The notes under the pieces are model-generated. The model was not told where the DNA came from. It did no database searches and saw only the letters and a list, made by a program, of their open reading frames with translations. Below are positions 11,501 through 23,900 of a DNA stretch of 64,000 nucleotides, piece after piece (the stretch's first letter is position 1; every line of letters begins with the position of its first letter). The translations under genes were made by a program, and so were the position numbers. The DNA comes from Ctenosaura bakeri (Eukaryota > Chordata > Lepidosauria > Squamata > Iguanidae): the NCBI GenBank assembly GCA_948474755.1, contig CAOLHI010001823.1, positions 372,001-436,000 of the forward strand. Reading direction: 5' to 3'.

Positions 11501-14500
11501 AGCACTGAAGGAACATTCAATTTCTGTGGTAAGGATACAGAATAGAGAGGAAAGACATAAAATCCTTGTTCTTGTGCATGGAATATAGTACACATACATC
11601 CAGACCTTCTGTTCTAAATAATACCCACTCCCATCCTGGAATGAATATTCACATAATTTAATCTGAAGGCTAGCTTACTAGTTTCACAATAGGAGTCAAT
11701 CTTGGCTAAAGAGAGCAGGACATAAATATAACAAATTCTGAAGTACTCCTGGTCTGGCACTAGTCAGACTGCTTCCTATACTTATCACTGAATTCACACC
11801 TAGAAATGGCCTAAGCCATTTTGCTCTAGTATGCAACAAGATGTCCTCAGTCCATTCTACATACAGCACCTGCTGGACTGACTATTGAATACTGGCATGG
11901 ACTCTCCATGCCAGTATTAACAGACAGTCCAGTAAGCTCTATATGTGGAATGGACTGAGAACATTGTGTTGCATACAAGACTGAGGACATCTTGTTGCAT
12001 TGGCAAAAATAGTAACATTTGTTCATTGCTTTACTTTTCTTTTCATCCCTCCCGTGGGTAGTGGTTTCTTTAGTTTGAAGGGGGGAGTGCTTCTAGTTTT
12101 TCTACTTACATGGAGACTGCATCCTCTGTTGCACTGGAGGGCTGTCCATCTGTCATACGTAGCTGTATTCTCTACTGCCTCACTGCTTTGGCTTTCTCAC
12201 TTTGATATCTAACTATTCTGACTAACAGCAGGGTTACTTCTCTGATTAGTACTTCAAGATGCCTACAGGCTTAGAAAAATGGCCCAAGGGTTGAAGATTT
12301 TATCTGCAAGCTGGATGCACCCTGCCATTGTGCCCCATCTGACCAGCAAGTACATACATCACTCTTTGATGCAAGAGTTTATTTAAAACAGGGATGATCA
12401 ATTGTGGGAGGCTAGAGGATAGCATTAGCCCCCTGAGAGATCATGGGGGGAGTGCACCCACCATCACCACTCTGCAAAAAGAAAAAAAGGAAAAAAAGGA
12501 AAAAAAGCCCCCAAATACCCCCAATAACCTCTAGAGGATGTGGGAGCATTTTGGCATTTTTCAGTCTCCTTCCCACCAGTCATTTCAGGCCCAGGAGATC
12601 AATTTCTCCAAAAATGAAAGTGTCTGAAAGTTATTTCTGATTTTAAAAGAGGATTTTCCTGGGCCTAAAATGGCTTTAGGGGATGACAAAAATGCCTCCT
12701 GGATGAGCCTAGGGGGGAAGCAGATGTGGCCTTTGAGCTGCCCTTTACCCATCCCTGATTTAAAGCCTAGGAAACTGTTCCATGGAACTGATCAGTGCTT
12801 TGTAGCCAGGGAAACTGTTGCATGAAACTGAGCTATGCTTTGCAGGCCAAGCAACTGTTACACTGGAGCTTATTCCTGAGTAACAGACATAGATTTCAGT
12901 TGTATTTATACTTGGTATAAAAAAGTCTACATTATTTTCAAAATTCATCCAGTCTATGCCATACCCTTATCCACACTCACTGATGAAACACAGCCCCTAG
13001 ACTCTTCCCAAACTGGAATTTGGCCTACATATGAAAATAAAAGAAATGCAGGGGTTGGGTTCTTTTTTTCTGTTCTAACCAACCTGGCTATTTCTAAGCA
13101 GCTTTGTCTAAGGTGTCAGGGGCATGGGCCGGGCTGGGTCCGCCGGTGCCCCTGAGGCTGCCTCGGAGGCGGTGGCGGATGCGGCGGAGGCCCCAGAGGC
13201 CGCCATGGAGGCCGCCGCCGGCGGGGCCTGCTCAGGCGCTGCGGAGGCCACCGGGCCTGGCGCTACTTACTGGGAGGCCGCAGGATCGGGTCCCTCGCTG
13301 TCGGGCGCGGGGGCAGAGGCGGAGGCCGGCTCGCCGGGGAGGGCGGGTCCCGGGCCTGCTCCTGGGGCTCCGCCCACCCACGGCCCCGATCCGCAGGAGG
13401 CCGAAACCTCCGCCTCTCCCGCCCGCAGCCCTGATCCGCAGGAGGCCGAGGCCTCCACCCGCGGCCCCGATCTGGAGGAGGCTGACGTCTCCGCCTCGCC
13501 TCCTCCTTTCCAACAGCGACGACAGGCCAAGGAGGCCGTCCGCTGGTCCCGGTGGCTGTTGGAGAGGAGGCGACGGGCGGAGAGCTCCCAGCTGTGAGGC
13601 ACAGCTCAGCTGCAAGCCCTCAGCTGCGCAGCCAGTGAGAGGCTCTCGTGTCCCCGCTGCTTCAGCTCTGCATGAGCAGGCAGCGCAAGAGCCCCACCTC
13701 TTCCTTCCGCAGCGCAGCCTGGAAGGAAGCACGACTGCTGTAGCTCCAAAGGCTCCGCACGCACAGCAAGTGCGCAGGGGGGCCTGGAGCAATGCGCGAT
13801 CGCGTACCATTTTTGGCTGAATGCCAAGAATGAAAAAGTGTGTGAGCGGTGCCTGCCCTACCCTGGAGAGTTGCACGATTGTGAGTGTGTCGTGCAAATC
13901 ACTCCTCACAATTGCGCAACGTTTGAGGGGCCCTTTCGCATGGCAAATGCCATGTGAAAAGGGCCTAAGACTCATTGGCCCAGGTGCATACAAACTCTTA
14001 AGGCTACTCAGTGCAAAAACACTCTTCACAATCTTTAAAAAATTGTTGAAAATGCAGAGGTTATCAAAGCACAGTGCATCAGGGAAGTAGACACAGAATA
14101 AGGAAATGCTTAGACAAGATTAGAGTCAACCTACCAATGAAATGGGGGACAAAGTATACAGGACAGAAAGCATCTATTTGGGCAGTAGCAGTTACTGCAG
14201 TGATATATTGAGTAGAACAACTTCATGGCAGCAGAGAGGTGGTTAGTGGCAAAAAGGGATCCCATGCTTTGAGTGAGAGGTACCAGGAGGCATTGAGGGA
14301 AGCAAAAAATGGTTCAGTCCACACTATGCAAGTACATGGTTCCAGAATGATTAACAGCCCCCAGCACACACCCCCAGCCTGCTTTAAGTTTGGTCTGCTA
14401 GCTAGTCAGCTTCTATGTATCTATTTGATGTTGACTGAGGGCTCATCCAAACTGTGAACTAGTGTCAATTCAATCAACTACATTTAATGTCTCTTTGGTC

Positions 14501-14929
14501 CGCTTCATCCTGTTCCCACCTCCACACATTTTTTCTTAAAAATATATGAAATGCATGGTCTACTCTTCCTTATTATTGTGCTGAATGGGATCATGCCCAG
14601 CCACCCTATGCACAACAAGAGAAGTTACTGGCACATTAAACTAAACAGGGAATCCTATTTCCCCCCCACACTCATTTCTTCTTTCCACTGCCTCCCCTCC
14701 CCTTCCCTTACATAGAGAAGTCTTGCAAAACACTTGACAGAGATCGGGACAAGACTCTTCCCCATCCTCTTTTCCTCTCTCCTCTGCTCCTGCGGGCACT
14801 CATCCACACGCATGCATGCACACAAACACACATACACATACAGAGCACTGCAGATCCAACTTTAAATGTAAAAGAGATGCATAAGGGAATGAAAAAGACT
14901 AGATTTCATCTTCTGGTGGACTAGAAAGT

Positions 14930-14963
<34 letters not shown>

Positions 14964-17900
14964 ACACTAAAAGCCACCTCACCAGTCGGAACGGAAAGAC
15001 TTGGGAAAGGAGAGGGAAAAGCCTGAAATATCCTGCAGCTACCAATGCATTGTCTGGATCTTGGAAACAGAAACAGTTAATTACAGGAATAAAACCCATG
15101 CTCTCTCAAAAAATATTTGGCCAGTCTTGGATAAGCTGGACACAAGGCCAGTGTAGTGTCACATAATGTTTCAGGTACTTGTATATGATTCCATTAAACA
15201 GAAGCATGAGAATATGAAACAAAGTTTAAAATCAGCTATATAAAAATTTAAGAAGCACTATGAATGCATTCTATTTTTTTCAATTTCACATATGTCTTAT
15301 ATCATAACTTCTTGCTTTTTAATCAGTCTGTCTGTCTTTCAAAGTACAGTCAGCCCTCCATGTTTGCCGGTTTTACTTTCATAGATTCGGTTATTTGTGA
15401 GTTTCTTCAACCCTCTCAATTGCTCTGATCAGGCCGCGCAGCCCTTCCCCGCCCCCCAAACTGCCTCTGGTACTCTCCTTCCTCCATCAGCTGCTGCCTG
15501 GCCAGCTAAAGATGACTCACAGCCTGATTTCTCCACACCACAAACCCTTTCCCAATGCCCCATACACACCCAAGGAAGGAGATGGGTAAGGGAAAGGAAG
15601 TACAGGGCCATCAAACCACTCCTTTTCCCTCTCCTTTCCCTGACCTAAGTGCCTGCTCTCCCTACCATGTCTTAGCCACTTTCCCACAGACACAGACACA
15701 GACACACATACATTTGATATTTGTGATTTTCCCACTTTTTTTTATTAAAATACATATTTTATATACATCTTTACTCTAGACATCTTATAATTTTTGATTG
15801 TATAAATAAAACCACAAAAAAGGAAAAAATATATATGTACATTATGTTGTAACTCTATCAGTCCTCTATGACATTCTATCATGTTTGTGGCCAGATATAC
15901 AATCCACCATTTTCTATGATTCATTCTCAACCCCTAGGGATCCTATATTGGATCCTTTATCTTCCCGTCGCCTCCACTTCCTACTTTCTTTTACTCAGTT
16001 CTTCTTTTTTTTCTCTTATCTCTATTCCCTCTATATTTAATATCCCTGCTGACTGACCTATAAATGTACACTTTAGCTTATTTGTCTTTTTCAGCTTTTC
16101 CCTTAACTATAATTATTTTATTCCCCTTGGCAAATCTTTACCCAGTTACATTCTATGTATCTCTTTAATTCCATCATTTCATTATTTTTGTCTCCCCTTT
16201 TTTCCCCTCTCATTGCTCTTGATAGGCTTTCCAAAGCTACATATTCTTGTACTTTGGTTAGCCATTCTTCTAATTCCGGCGTTGTGCTTCTTTTCCAGTG
16301 TTTAGCAAATATTATTCTGGCTGCTGTGATCATGTAAAGTATTCTGTTCTTATAATTATGTTGTTCTTTATCAACTTGATGTAGCATATTCAACAGAAAT
16401 ATCTCCGGTGTTAATGGTAGTTTTATTTGCAAAATATCCGTGATAGCTTTATGGATCTTCTTCCAATATTTTTTTGCTTCTTCGCAAAGCCACCACATAT
16501 GATAAAACGATCCACATTCATTATCACATTTCCAACACTTCTTTTCTTTTCTTTTATAAATTTTACTCAATTTCTCTGGGTCCAGATACCACCTGTATAG
16601 CATTTTCATGTGATTTTCCTTTAAACTGCGCGAAAGTGAATTTCTGTGTATCCTCCCAACTTTTCTTCCAGTGTTCTAACTTGATCTCGTGACCGATATT
16701 TCGCACCCAAGTTATCATCATGTCCTTCATAGTCTCTGTTTCAAGCTCCCTCTCCAACATAAAGTTGTAAATATGTGATGCTAAATGGTCTATTCTCTCA
16801 AATATAATTTTTTCGAATTCATTTAGTTGGGTGGTAGTTTCCAAACCTTCTAATTTTTGGTCCATTTTCTGTCTTTCTTTAAGTTGCAAGTACAAGAACC
16901 ACTGACAATCCCATCCTTCATTTCTTAATTCCTCTCTTGTCTTTATTCGTTGTGACTCTTTTCCAATGTTTTCCAGCAAATCTTTGTAAGTTATCCATCT
17001 TTCTGGAGGTCCTTTCCGATTTCTATACAAAGCTTCATGGGGAGAAACCCACAATGGTATTCTACAGTATAATTTTCTTTTCCAAACTTTCCAGATCTCT
17101 AACAAAGATCTTCTTATATAATGATTAGAGAATTCTTTGTCTATTTTTGCCTTATTATACCATATATAACCATGCCAACCAAACCGGAGATCCGGACCTT
17201 CAATACTCAACAATCTCTCTTCTTTCAGCGTAATCCAATCTTTTATCCAGACCATACCATTCGCATGGTAGTAAAGTTTCAAGTCTGGAACTCCACAACC
17301 ACCTCTCTCTTTACTGTCTATCAATGTTTTCCACTTTATCCTTGGCTTTTTTCCACTCCAAATGAAATCTGTTAAGTCTTTCTTCCAGTCTTGGAAGCAT
17401 TTGTAATCCGTAATTATTGGAAGGTTCTGAAATAAATAATTCATCTTCAGCAATACCATCATTTTTATAGCCGCCATCCGTCCTAATAAAGATAAATTCT
17501 GTTTTGTCCAACTCCATAGATCTTGTTTCACTTCTTGCCATTTTGTACTGTAATTATTTTCAAATAGTCCATTATTTTGTTTGGTTACTGTTATTCCAAA
17601 ATATCTAATTTTCTTTTCTTCTTTAAATCCTGTTATCTGAACCAAATCCTTAGTTTCTTCTTTGTTCATATTCTTAGTTAGGATCTTTGTTTTCTCCTTA
17701 TTTATTTTAAAGCCCACAACTTCTCCAAATTCCTTGCTTATTTCAATCACTTTTTCAATGCTTATTTTTGGCTCTTCCAGAAACAGCACCAAATCATCCG
17801 CGTAAGCTTTCATCTTATATTCTTGTCTTTTTATTTTCACTCCTTTTATTATATCTTCTGCTCTTATCTTTCTTAACAGTATTTCCAACGATAATATAAA

Positions 17901-20900
17901 GAGAAGGGGAGAGAGAGGACAACCTTGACATGTTCCTTTTTTAACTTCAATTGGAACTGTCTTTTCCCACTTTTGTGAGGGTCCTGCACCCCTAACCCTA
18001 GTGAATGTGGAGGGCCAAGTGTATATCAGGATCATACATTTTTCCAGAAGGCAAGCATTTGGGTTTTGAAGGTAAACAAACTTTTCTATTTAATTCTTTC
18101 ACAAATAATCTTGGGGCAAAGCACAAACAACAACAACACTGGCTGGAGAAAAGTCCATTGTATGTAGTACTCTGAATCATTAGGAGTACCACAGAAATTA
18201 AAGTGTGGTGTGCTATTTTTGACATCTATATGATAAGGACATTAATTTATGCATCTGTACTGATGTGTTCATGTTATTATGGATCTGAGATCCACCCGCT
18301 GGCCCCATTCTGTTCACATAGGTGCCATACTACACCTGTGCACAGTTTGCAGTGGCCTCTTCTTGTCCATACAACAGATGCATGAAATTATGGGTTAGGC
18401 AGGAACTACTGCTAGCATGCAAAGCTCTGCATTGTAATGTACCATTTTCCCCAGGTTCACTCCGGTCTAAAAATAAAGCAAAAGTGGTTTAAAAATAAAA
18501 TAAACAGGGAGTAAGGAAGTTCCCAAGTGGCCAATCCCACAGCTTTCTTTGTTGGTTTCAACAAAGGTCCTACATTCCCATGTAGTTGCTAGCCATACAT
18601 GGAACCCTCTCTTGTGGTTACTGAGCAGAAGAAGATACTCCAAACTGAAATGATTCTGACAAACTAGCAACAGTAGAGACAAATTCCAACTCTTAGCTTT
18701 CCCTAGTACAAAAGAAGTACCCTCTTCCAACACAAAGGCCACAAAAATCCAGAACTGTAGGCCCCCTTAACACCTCATGCTGCTCTTAGGACTCCACATT
18801 CCAAAAAGACAATATGATTTACAGCATGAGCCAAATGTTTGTTTTCTATTCATAAACCTTTATTTATTTTTAAAGATCTGTCACATTTTCTTGTTAATTT
18901 TTCAATAATTAAGATGATAGAAATACTACCATCCACCTCCATAATATTAGGCTCAGGTCAAAGTCCAAATACCTAGAAAAACACATGGTGCAGGATTGGG
19001 AAATGCAGCACCCACCTGTGTATATGTGTCGGTGATGGTATAGTCTACCAGAACCATGACAAGGATAGAGATAGGGATTCCAAAATCCCCAATTATGCGC
19101 CGGGCCTACAGAGCAAACATAAGAAATGAACATGAGCATAGGACAGGCTCTGAACCCACTTTATCCTGTAAATTATTACTCACCATGGGGCAGATAGGAT
19201 GACTTCACCTGAAAATGCTATGGGGCATTGTGGTATAACTGTGTATTTTAAAAATGTTGGGCAGATGTCTAACATTGTCCTTCTATATTGCAATGTCAAG
19301 CCCTGATGATCCCCTGGCCACCTCATAGGTCTCTTCACATGGAAAATGTTGGGCCAGATTCCAAAAATATACTGGAAAATTTCATCATCCAGAATGGGGG
19401 GAGAGGAGGGAGCTTTTGGCTTTAGCCAGCCAATGTATTTCAAAAACTACACAGGAAAGGGCTATTACTCTGAAAGACCCCACACCCATTTCACTATATG
19501 ATTAGAACAGATAGGACAGACAACCCATATGAAATTGTTTTATGGGGAAAGCCAACACAAATCTTGCTATTCAGGAACAGATCTTAGGCTTACCTTTCCT
19601 GCAAGAAATCGACTATTCTTAAACTTGCGCATGAAGAAGGCAATGAAGAAGGTCCCCAGCATGAGGATGAGGGACAGCAAGGCAGTGTTGGGCTGCATCT
19701 GGGTGTCAAGGGCCATGGAATCAGTAGATGGTGTGCTGGCATTCAGGCGACTTTGAAGATATGGTGGGTAGAACCTTAGCAGTGGGTGCTCTGTGAAAAC
19801 CTGGAAACATATGTTAGAAAAGAGGGCACTTACAGGCAGCAAAAGCAGGCAGAGGAACTGCTAAATCTTTCTATGCAGGGACAGCATGAGAGGAAATAAT
19901 CAATCACTGTTCAAAAGCCACAGACCACAGTTTAATACAGTTGGAACAGAAATGATTCCAAAAGTTGGACAAGACAGATTTAGGGCACAGTCTTTGAGAA
20001 AGACTCACCTTGTAAAGCTTGTAGAATGTTTCATAAATGAAGATAAGGGAGATGAGGAAGGCAAAGATCTCCTGGGTGAAGGGGGAGATGTAGCGCACCA
20101 GAAAGCTGCCCTCAGCGGCCACAATGATGAAAATGAAGACAATGAGCCAGAAGCCAATCCACACACGACCGGTCAGATACTCAATGCCCTGGCTCTGGCA
20201 GAACTGTTTTAAAAAATAACAATAATAATGATGGGGGGCAGAAAGAAGAGAGTTGTTCTTTGAAGATTTTTATTCCTTCCATATTTCAGATTTTTCAGCC
20301 TAGTTTGCAACGTAAGCTGGTACATTGTGTGGTTTACTAGATTTTCTGGCCTACTAGGAAGGACAGGTTGCTTACCTGTAACTGTAGTTCTTCGAGTGGT
20401 CATCTGTGCCCTCACACAATGGGTTCTTTGCACCTGTGCAGAAGCTCTGTTGGAATATTCTAGAGCTGAGTAGCTTGGCGGGAACCCTGCTGCCTCTGGT
20501 GTACCGTGCATGACTAAACTACCATCTCTTCAGTTTTGAAGTCTGCTGAACCAGAGGAACCTGAAAGAGGGTAGGTAGTGCAGGTTTGTGTGAGGGCACT
20601 GATGTCCACTTGAAGAGATATAGTTACAGGTAAGCAATCTATCCTTCTTCTTCATGGTCTCTGTGCCTCACACAGCAGGTGATTAAAAAGTTTGTCTCAT
20701 GCACTGGTCATCTCTGAGGATATCGAAATATTGGCAGAACCAGTGTTGAAGCAGGTAAAAGCATAGATGAGACAGGTAAGTGACAGATGTGGTCATGGCC
20801 ATGAGAGCCAGGAGGCATTGAATTCTGACAACCAAGCAAGAAGGTCTGCCAAGCACGTCAACTATTGCAGTGTGGAGGATCAGTGCTCTCTGTTTTGGAA

Positions 20901-23900
20901 GAAATGCCTTTGCAAGGTTTGAGTTCAGAGTGGCCCCTATGAAGTCTAATATCTGTGAAGGCTCCAAATTGGACTTCTTGGGACAGGGTAAAATTAATGT
21001 TGCAATACAGTTTTGTCTTGCAGGATGCTACCAGAAGCCAGTCATCTAGGAATGGGTAAGCTATGACTCCCTTGGTCCTCAGGTAAGAAATGACCACTGC
21101 CATGCATTTTGTGAACACTCTGGGCACCGTGGATAGACTAAATGGGAGGACTCTGTATTGATAGAGATCATACCCAACCATGAAGTAAAGATATTTCTTG
21201 TGTTGCAGGCATATGGAAATGTGAAAGTACATGTTCCAGAGATCTATCAAGACAAACCAATTGCCTTTCTTGACGAACAAAAGGATAAAGGCCAATGTCA
21301 TTTGAACTTGCATGGATGAATATATCAATTGATGTCATCAGGATTCAAAATGGAACAAAGGCTGTCATCTCATTTGGGAACTGTAAAGTAATGGGAGAAG
21401 AAGCCAATCATCTTGCAATGAGATGGTTACTTCTCTATGGTACCATTGTACAAAAGTGTGGAAATTTCCTCCAAAAGGATGGGATTTGGCAGAGTAGATC
21501 AAAAGACGCCAAGTGAAAGACTACTTAATAACTCCATGGTATAACCTAGATGGATGATGGTAAGTACTCAGGTTTCTGTGGTGATGTTCCTGCACCTGGA
21601 ATAATAGTGAGAGAGATTGGGAGACTGGGTACCAAGGATGAAGCCAAAGTGTGAGAGACCTCAGGTCTTTTTATTTTCTTCTTTTTCTTGTCATTCAGTA
21701 CCAAGGATCCTCAGTAGCATGCTACTTCTTTGATCCCTTATCCTTCTGATGAAGGGCAGAGGTTGCAGTAGAAACCAAAGTTTCTTCAACCATTGGAACT
21801 GTGGTAGACTGTTGGGCAGCAGTGTCAGTCGAAGCCATACTGGAGCATCATATTGAAGTCAGTGAAGATGAAGTTTTCAGTACCGAAGTGGTCAGTACTA
21901 GCGAATGTTTAGAAGGGTCCCCTGACTTCAACACCATAGTTGAGGCTGTAAAAAGCACCTTACTAGCCACTGCCTGCTACTTCACACTCAGAGACTGTTC
22001 TCAACAGAAGGACTTCAATGAGAAACTCTATTTTTCAAATTCTGTGAGGTAAATCCTCAGCAGATCTTACTGTATTTAACATTGTACCCCTCTCCTAAGC
22101 AGTATAAACACACAGTATGGGAATCCAAAAGGGAGACCTTCTGGCTGTAGGTCACACAGTCTTTAAAGAGAGAAATAGAGGCCATAAAGTAGGGGGAGAG
22201 GGAAAGGGTAAGTAAAGAAGGGAGTTGTTGTTGTTGTTGTTCTCTCTCTTCTTCTTCTTCTTCTTCTTCTTCTTCAGCAGCAGGAGGACAGGAAGAAAAT
22301 AGAAGAAAATAAGAGAAGAAAAACACACGAGAAGAACATGAAAGAATGCTGCTCAGCCCCAGGCACACTGACAGAAGCTACCTGTTTGGAAGACAGAAAG
22401 AAACTGAGGAGATGGTAGCTTGATGGGCTTAGTCATGTGTGGTATGCGGAAGGGGGTGGGGTTTCTGCCAAGCTACCCAGCTCTAAAATATTCCGACAAG
22501 GCTTCTGCACAGGTGTCAAGAACCTATTGTGTGAGGCACAGAGACCGTGAAGAAGAATTTGATATGCCTCCTGAGTCTGTAGTTCCTAGAAGACAACAAA
22601 AAATGGAGGTTTATTTTTTAAAAATGGGTGGCATTCCCACAGGCAGCATTTTGTTTGTTGAGATATTAAGCTGTAGAAGCATTATGAATCATTTCTGGTT
22701 TGCATCTGGAGAAGCGCCAAGCAACGCAGAAGAAAGGTGGGGGGTGATCAGGCTTCATCCTCATTCTTGTCAATATCCATTGCCTTGTTCTCTCTAAATC
22801 TACCAAGTTCTTCTGAGACACATTTTGTTATAATCAAGTCACCTTGTGTCCTCAGACACTCTACTGCATCTCAGTCATCATACACTTTAGTAACTGGTGT
22901 AAGTCTTTACTATTGTAGTTACCAGACCTGTTTCAGGTCATTAAAGTACTCACCGTGGGCAAATTCCTATGTAGGCAAAGGCTAGAAAGTGCTCACAGCA
23001 GCAAAAACAATAGCAGCATTAGCCAAGAACCACTTTTTCAATTCATTATTACAGACAGACAGATAGTGCCTCTTTGTCAAAAGGAACAGTCATCCTAAAT
23101 CATTAATTGAAAACAACGCTACTGTTCTTTGAAGCAGCCCTCTCTCATCTTGGCATTGGGTTTTCTCAAGCAGGGATAATGCACATTGATTATATCTGCA
23201 GGCTTCAGAAGACTATGAGATCCATTACTGGTAATTTGTTGACCAAAGAGAGAAGGCTCCTAATAGTATAGAGTCATTTCTAGCCTTGAGCTGGCCAGTC
23301 TACCTGAATGTTACCTGAATAGTGTGATAGCTTCTGTGATTGGCATGTAAACAGAAAACAGTAGAAAGCTGTTTGTGAGAAGTGTGTGTCTTTGTATGTG
23401 TGCCTTCAAGCTGCTTGTTAACATATGGCAACCTCACAAATTTTAAAGGGTTTTCTTAGGCAAGGAATATTCAGAGGTGATTTTGAGGTGAGGTGATTCC
23501 TTGAGAAGTGGCTTCCATATTATTTGGAGCAAGAACCCTTCATTTCTAGATGGCTCCAATAAGTTAAAAAGTTTAAAAGCATTTCAATATACAGTTTCTC
23601 ACAAAATTCTACTAAAAAAAGGACAACCATATTCCTCAAATCTGGGTATTTGCATATTATGCAAATAGTGCATATTAATTGTTGCATTTTTTCCATTATG
23701 TTTCAGCTTTTGTAGCATTTTTTACAGTTACAATTGATGTGAGAGAACCTGTATAATATTTAAAGTGCTGGATATGGAAGAGGGAGAGCTACATTCAAAC
23801 CTCTGCTTGGTCATGTAATTTACCATATGTCTTTGGGCTAGTACTACCTCTCTGCAAACCATTCTTACAAAATTAAGGTAGCAAAAAGCTCCAGATTGAT

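Noticed and set aside
13232..14029. 265-codon - strand frame and 238-codon + strand frame in the GC-rich island
   Set aside because: Both strands and several frames are open because the DNA is GC-rich and stop-poor; products are low-complexity Ala/Pro/Arg/Ser with no domain and no splice partner.
22057..22368. Poly-Glu/poly-Gln - strand frame
   Set aside because: Produced by the CTT and TTG microsatellites in the DIRS remnant.
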